A DNA stretch of 64,000 bases, taken from positions 682,001 through 746,000 of the forward strand of contig OY970336.1 of NCBI GenBank assembly GCA_963717455.1, read 5' to 3'. Under the pieces are notes generated by a model. It had not been told where the DNA came from. It saw only the letters and a program-made list of their open reading frames with translations, and did not search any database. Within the stretch, counting starts at the first letter, position 1. Every line of letters starts with the position of its first letter. The translations under genes and the position numbers were made by a program. Shown here piece by piece: positions 61,074 to 64,000 of this stretch. Source of the stretch: Bog-473 sp963717455 (lineage in GTDB: Bacteria > Actinomycetota > Acidimicrobiia > Acidimicrobiales > RAAP-2).

Positions 61074-62451
61074 CGGGCTCGGCCGGGCTGCGCTCGAGCG
61101 ACCCCGGCAGACGTCCCGCCAGCACCAGCGCCGCGACGGCGGCCAGGGCCGCCAGCGCGAAGGCGATCAGCACACCGCCCGCGACGGCCCGTGAGCTACG
61201 GGACGCGGCCGCCACCGCGGCGCCGCCGATGCCGACACCGAGGGCGATCCCGAGCACGTCTGCGAGGTTGAGCGAGGCCGATGCCCATCCCTCACGGCCC
61301 GGCGGCGCCGCCCGCAGCATCATGAGCGAGATGGGCGCGTAGCTGAGGCCCATGCCCATGCCGGCGGCGGACCAGGCGACGAACGCCTCCCAGACCGGCA
61401 CCCCCGGCCGGAGCTGCCAGGCCATGCCGGCCGTCCCGGCCAGGATGAGGAGCAGCCCGCTGCGCACCAGCCGCGTCCCCTCCCACTGCTGGTTCAGGCG
61501 GGCCTGGATCCACGAGCCAGCGGTCCAGGCGAGCGTGCACGCGGTCACCACGGCGCCGGCCATGACGACGCTGTGGTGGCGGACCGTCGTGATCGTCAAG
61601 GTGACGTACGCATCGGCCCCGAAGAACGCGAAGGTGAGGAGCCCGCGGCTCAGGATGGTGGCGGGGAGCCCGCGCGCGGCATGCAGCGTGCCGACGGGCA
61701 GCAGGCGGCGCAGCGGCGCGAATCCGACGAGCAGCCCCACGGCGGCGAGGCCGATCGCGGCGAACACGTTGTGCGCGCCGAACGCGGCGAGGACGAAGGC
61801 TGCGCCGGCCGCCGTGCGTACCGCGTCGGTGAGCCGGTGCTCGTCGAGCGACGTGGTGGCGGGCCGGCCCAGGCGGGCCAGCGCGGGCACGGCGATGGGC
61901 CCCGTCACGGCCACCAGCGGGATCAGGCCGAGGAACACCCAGCGCCATCCGAACAGGTGGGCGACCACGGCGGCGACACCAGGGCCGACCACGCCGGGCA
62001 CCACCCAGGCCGTCGACAGCACCGCCATCATGCGGGCCCGCTGCGCCTCGCGCAGGCTGCGGCCGATGGCGACGTAGGCGACGGCGGGCACCGCGCCTGC
62101 GCCGAGCCCCTGGAGGACCCGCCCGACCACCAACACCCACATCGCCGGCGCCAGGCCGGCCACCAGGAGGCCGGCCGAGAACAGCAGGAGCCCAGCGACG
62201 AAGGGCCGTGCCGGCCCGTGCCGGTCGGCGTCGCGCCCGGCGACGACGATGCCGACGAGGCTGGCCAGCTCGAAGCTCGAAAAGACCCATCCGTAGAGCG
62301 CCAGGCCGTGCAGGTCGCGGGCCACCACCGGCATCACGGTGATGACCGCGAGGGCCTCTGACGCGATGAAGGTGACGCTGAGCACCAGCCCGGTCGTCAG
62401 GGCGCGCTGCCGCGGCGCCCACAGACCCTCTCCCGCTGCGCCCCCGTTCAC
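61063..62451 (-). CDS. MFS transporter
   Basis: The 462-residue protein has about 14 hydrophobic segments. It has an N-terminal VTFIASEALAVITVMPVVARDL and a motif A-like GRDADRHGPARPF, typical of drug-efflux MFS proteins. The GTG at 62451 has TAGTCT seven bases upstream as a leaderless -10. It converges on pheA with an 11-base overlap. Confidence 0.85.
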   Translation of the reverse strand: MNGGAAGEGLWAPRQRALTTGLVLSVTFIASEALAVITVMPVVARDLHGLALYGWVFSSFELASLVGIVVAGRDADRHGPARPFVAGLLLFSAGLLVAGLAPAMWVLVVGRVLQGLGAGAVPAVAYVAIGRSLREAQRARMMAVLSTAWVVPGVVGPGVAAVVAHLFGWRWVFLGLIPLVAVTGPIAVPALARLGRPATTSLDEHRLTDAVRTAAGAAFVLAAFGAHNVFAAIGLAAVGLLVGFAPLRRLLPVGTLHAARGLPATILSRGLLTFAFFGADAYVTLTITTVRHHSVVMAGAVVTACTLAWTAGSWIQARLNQQWEGTRLVRSGLLLILAGTAGMAWQLRPGVPVWEAFVAWSAAGMGMGLSYAPISLMMLRAAPPGREGWASASLNLADVLGIALGVGIGGAAVAAASRSSRAVAGGVLIAFALAALAAVAALVLAGRLPGSLERSPAEPVTR

Positions 62452-62504
62452 GTGGGCGAGACTACGGGCGGGAGGCGCTGGTACTGTGCGGCCGGGGAGG
62501 GCCC

Positions 62505-63653
62505 ATGACTCTGGAGACCATCGACGTCGACCAGCATCTCTTCGAGTCGAGGACCACCTGGTCCGAGAACATCGACCCGGCGCAGCGCGCCGACGCGCTC
62601 TCCATCACCGACGACGAAGCGGGGTGGCCCTGGTTGACCTGGCGGGGCGATCGGCTGACCCCCCTCGAGGTGCCGATCCCCGAGCGCTCCACGCTGATCG
62701 GCGACGACCGGCTGCGGCGCCTGCGGGGCGAGCGGGCGTCGGCGTCGTTCGACGAGCTGGTACCCGACGCCTACCGCCTCCCCGACGCGCGCGTGGCGTC
62801 GCTCGACGCCTTCGGGCTCGATGCTGCCGTCATGTTCCCCAACTACGGCCTCCTGTGGGAGCAGCGGCTGGCGTCGGACCGCGCCGCGCAGCGGGCGAAC
62901 GCACGGGCCTACAACCGCTTCACCGCCGGTGTCTGCGCGGAGGGACACGGGCGGCTCTTCGGCGTGGCCCACGTGCTGCTGCACGACCCCGCGTGGGCGG
63001 TGGAGGAGATCCGGCGGGTGCGCGCCGAGGGCGTGCGGCTGGCCATGATCGCCCCCGCGCCCGTGGACGGCAAGCCGCTCTCGCACCCGGACTTCGACCC
63101 GGTGTGGGCCGCCTTCAGCAGCGAAGGCGTCGCCCCGGTGTTCCACGTCTCCGAGTTCGAGAGCCCGCTCCACCCGGCCTGGCGCCAGGGCGAGCAGGAG
63201 GACGGGGAGCAGCTCTTCGACTCCATCTTCTTGTATCTCGCACCCGCCGTCGCCCTGGCCAACCTCATCCTGCACGGGGTGCTCGAGCGCTTCCCCGACC
63301 TGCGCGTCGGTGTCGTCGAGCTGACGGCGAGCTGGGTGCCGAGCTTCCTCCTGCACATCGACGGGGCGTCGGACTTCTACACCCAGCGGCATGGCGAGCC
63401 CTTCCGCAAGCTGGCCGACCGCCCCTCCGACTACTTCCTGCGCCAGGTACGGGTGGCTGCGCTGCCCTACGAGATGCCCAACCGCCTCGTGCCCAAGGTC
63501 GGGGACGAGACGTTCATGATCGGGAGTGACTGGCCGCATGCCGAGGGCGTCGCCAATCCGATGGCTGCAGCCGAGCGTGCCGTGGCCGGGTTGGCCGGCC
63601 CGGCCCGAGAGAACATCTTGGGCGCCAACGCGGCATGGCTCCTCGGGCTGTGA
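62505..63653 (+). CDS. Amidohydrolase-2 family metal hydrolase
   Basis: The 382-residue TIM-barrel protein has an IDVDQHLFE N-terminal motif (DxH metal ligands), HVSEFESPLHPAW, NLILHGVLERFPDLRVGVVE, and FMIGSDWPHAEGV with the late metal Asp. It is like ACMSD-type decarboxylases and other aromatic ring-fission hydrolases. A GGGGAGG ribosome site precedes the ATG. It overlaps the VOC gene (GTGA), suggesting joint degradation of an aromatic compound. Confidence 0.88.
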   Translation: MTLETIDVDQHLFESRTTWSENIDPAQRADALSITDDEAGWPWLTWRGDRLTPLEVPIPERSTLIGDDRLRRLRGERASASFDELVPDAYRLPDARVASLDAFGLDAAVMFPNYGLLWEQRLASDRAAQRANARAYNRFTAGVCAEGHGRLFGVAHVLLHDPAWAVEEIRRVRAEGVRLAMIAPAPVDGKPLSHPDFDPVWAAFSSEGVAPVFHVSEFESPLHPAWRQGEQEDGEQLFDSIFLYLAPAVALANLILHGVLERFPDLRVGVVELTASWVPSFLLHIDGASDFYTQRHGEPFRKLADRPSDYFLRQVRVAALPYEMPNRLVPKVGDETFMIGSDWPHAEGVANPMAAAERAVAGLAGPARENILGANAAWLLGL

Positions 63654-64000
63654 GCATCGACCTCGAGGCCGCCGCCGCGGAGCGGGAGCGGTTGCGCACT
63701 CTGTACCTGCAGGAGCCGGCGCGCCGACCGGCGTCGACTGCCCGCGGCGTGCACCACCTGGCGCTGCTGTGCTTAGACGTGGAGCGGACGATCCGCTTCT
63801 ACCAGGAGCTGCTGGGGTTCCCACTGGTCGAGCTCTTCGAGAACCGAGACTACAAGGGGTCCACGCACCTGTTCTTCGACCTCGGGCACGACAACACCCT
63901 GGCCTTCTTCGACTTCCCGGGCCTCGGTCTCGGCCCTTACGCGGAGGTGCTCGGCGGTTTCCACCACCTCGCCATCTCCGTGGACCGCGCGCAGTGGGAC
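63650..64000 (+). CDS. VOC-family (glyoxalase/ring-cleavage dioxygenase) protein, partial
   Basis: The first 117 residues of a VOC protein are present, cut by the window end. They include GVHHLALLCLDVERTIRFYQELLGF with a metal-binding His and GFHHLAISVD of a second module. It starts with GTG overlapping the amidohydrolase stop. It may be an extradiol dioxygenase or glyoxalase-like enzyme; the missing end prevents a choice. Confidence 0.8.
   Translation, partial: MSIDLEAAAAERERLRTLYLQEPARRPASTARGVHHLALLCLDVERTIRFYQELLGFPLVELFENRDYKGSTHLFFDLGHDNTLAFFDFPGLGLGPYAEVLGGFHHLAISVDRAQWD

Overview
The window is GC-rich, gene-dense chromosomal DNA from a Gram-positive actinobacterium. A member of the Acidimicrobiia or a close relative is the best guess; this is inferred from gene order and gene content, not from an rRNA. 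The support is a SigR/RsrA-type sigma and anti-sigma pair, the run tilS-hpt-folE-folP-folB-folK-(DUF2520)-panC-panD-nadB-nadC-coaX-lysS, the run clpC-radA-disA-carD-ispD-ispF-rlmB, GpgS, a DUF2342 metalloprotease, HemQ, GTG starts with 4-base overlaps, and many starts that look leaderless (a TANNNT box 5-8 bases before the start codon). No phage, insertion sequence, CRISPR or rRNA was seen.

Layout. 1-4.3 kb: a CADD/PqqC-like metal oxidase, then a minus-strand group of PgeF, MurL and a MurD-like ligase, which fits the MurD2/MurL route that places D-glutamate in peptidoglycan without glutamate racemase. 4.3-11 kb: a MerR regulator facing a MaoC-type hydratase, a Fur/Zur regulator with a ZnuABC-type metal importer (the binding-protein gene is frameshifted), an SDR and a P450. 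11-24.2 kb: sigR-like/rsrA-like genes, the metalloprotease, and a long plus-strand cofactor operon making folate, pantothenate, NAD and CoA precursors. A protein-phosphatase-like pseudoenzyme sits between folP and folB. 24.2-34.3 kb: a small secreted protein, a polyprenyl synthase, clpC, radA, disA (frameshifted), carD, ispD, ispF and rlmB. 34.3-38.6 kb: mscL, tRNA-Thr, a LytR_C protein, and trehalose and glucosylglycerate synthesis genes.

38.6-45.3 kb: a promoter and SAM-I riboswitch control a threonine-synthase-like gene overlapped by a MoaD/ThiS-like sulfur carrier. A CIRCE-controlled groEL follows, then a hairpin-rich spacer, hemQ, larE and a stand-alone NIL-domain gene. 45.3-56.8 kb is more accessory: a secreted protein with six 42-residue propeller-like repeats, a TetR-controlled SRPBCC/cupin/MBL/MFS operon, an Hcp-like fragment, a lipoprotein, DinB-like proteins, an amidase, a frameshifted WYL regulator and a DsbA-family protein. 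56.8-64 kb: a PLP decarboxylase with larC and larB, pheA, an MFS exporter, an amidohydrolase and a VOC protein cut by the window end.

Links between genes. NadB and NadC feed the nicotinate nucleotide pool that LarB uses. LarB, LarE and LarC together make the nickel-pincer nucleotide, yet no LarA-type enzyme is encoded here. The strongest candidate for a little-described system is the SAM-riboswitch / ThrC-like / sulfur-carrier unit, which may make homocysteine from a protein thiocarboxylate. Three otherwise well-preserved genes (znuA, disA, WYL regulator) each carry a single-base frameshift, and two of these lie in the same 11-base sequence, so sequencing or assembly error must be considered.
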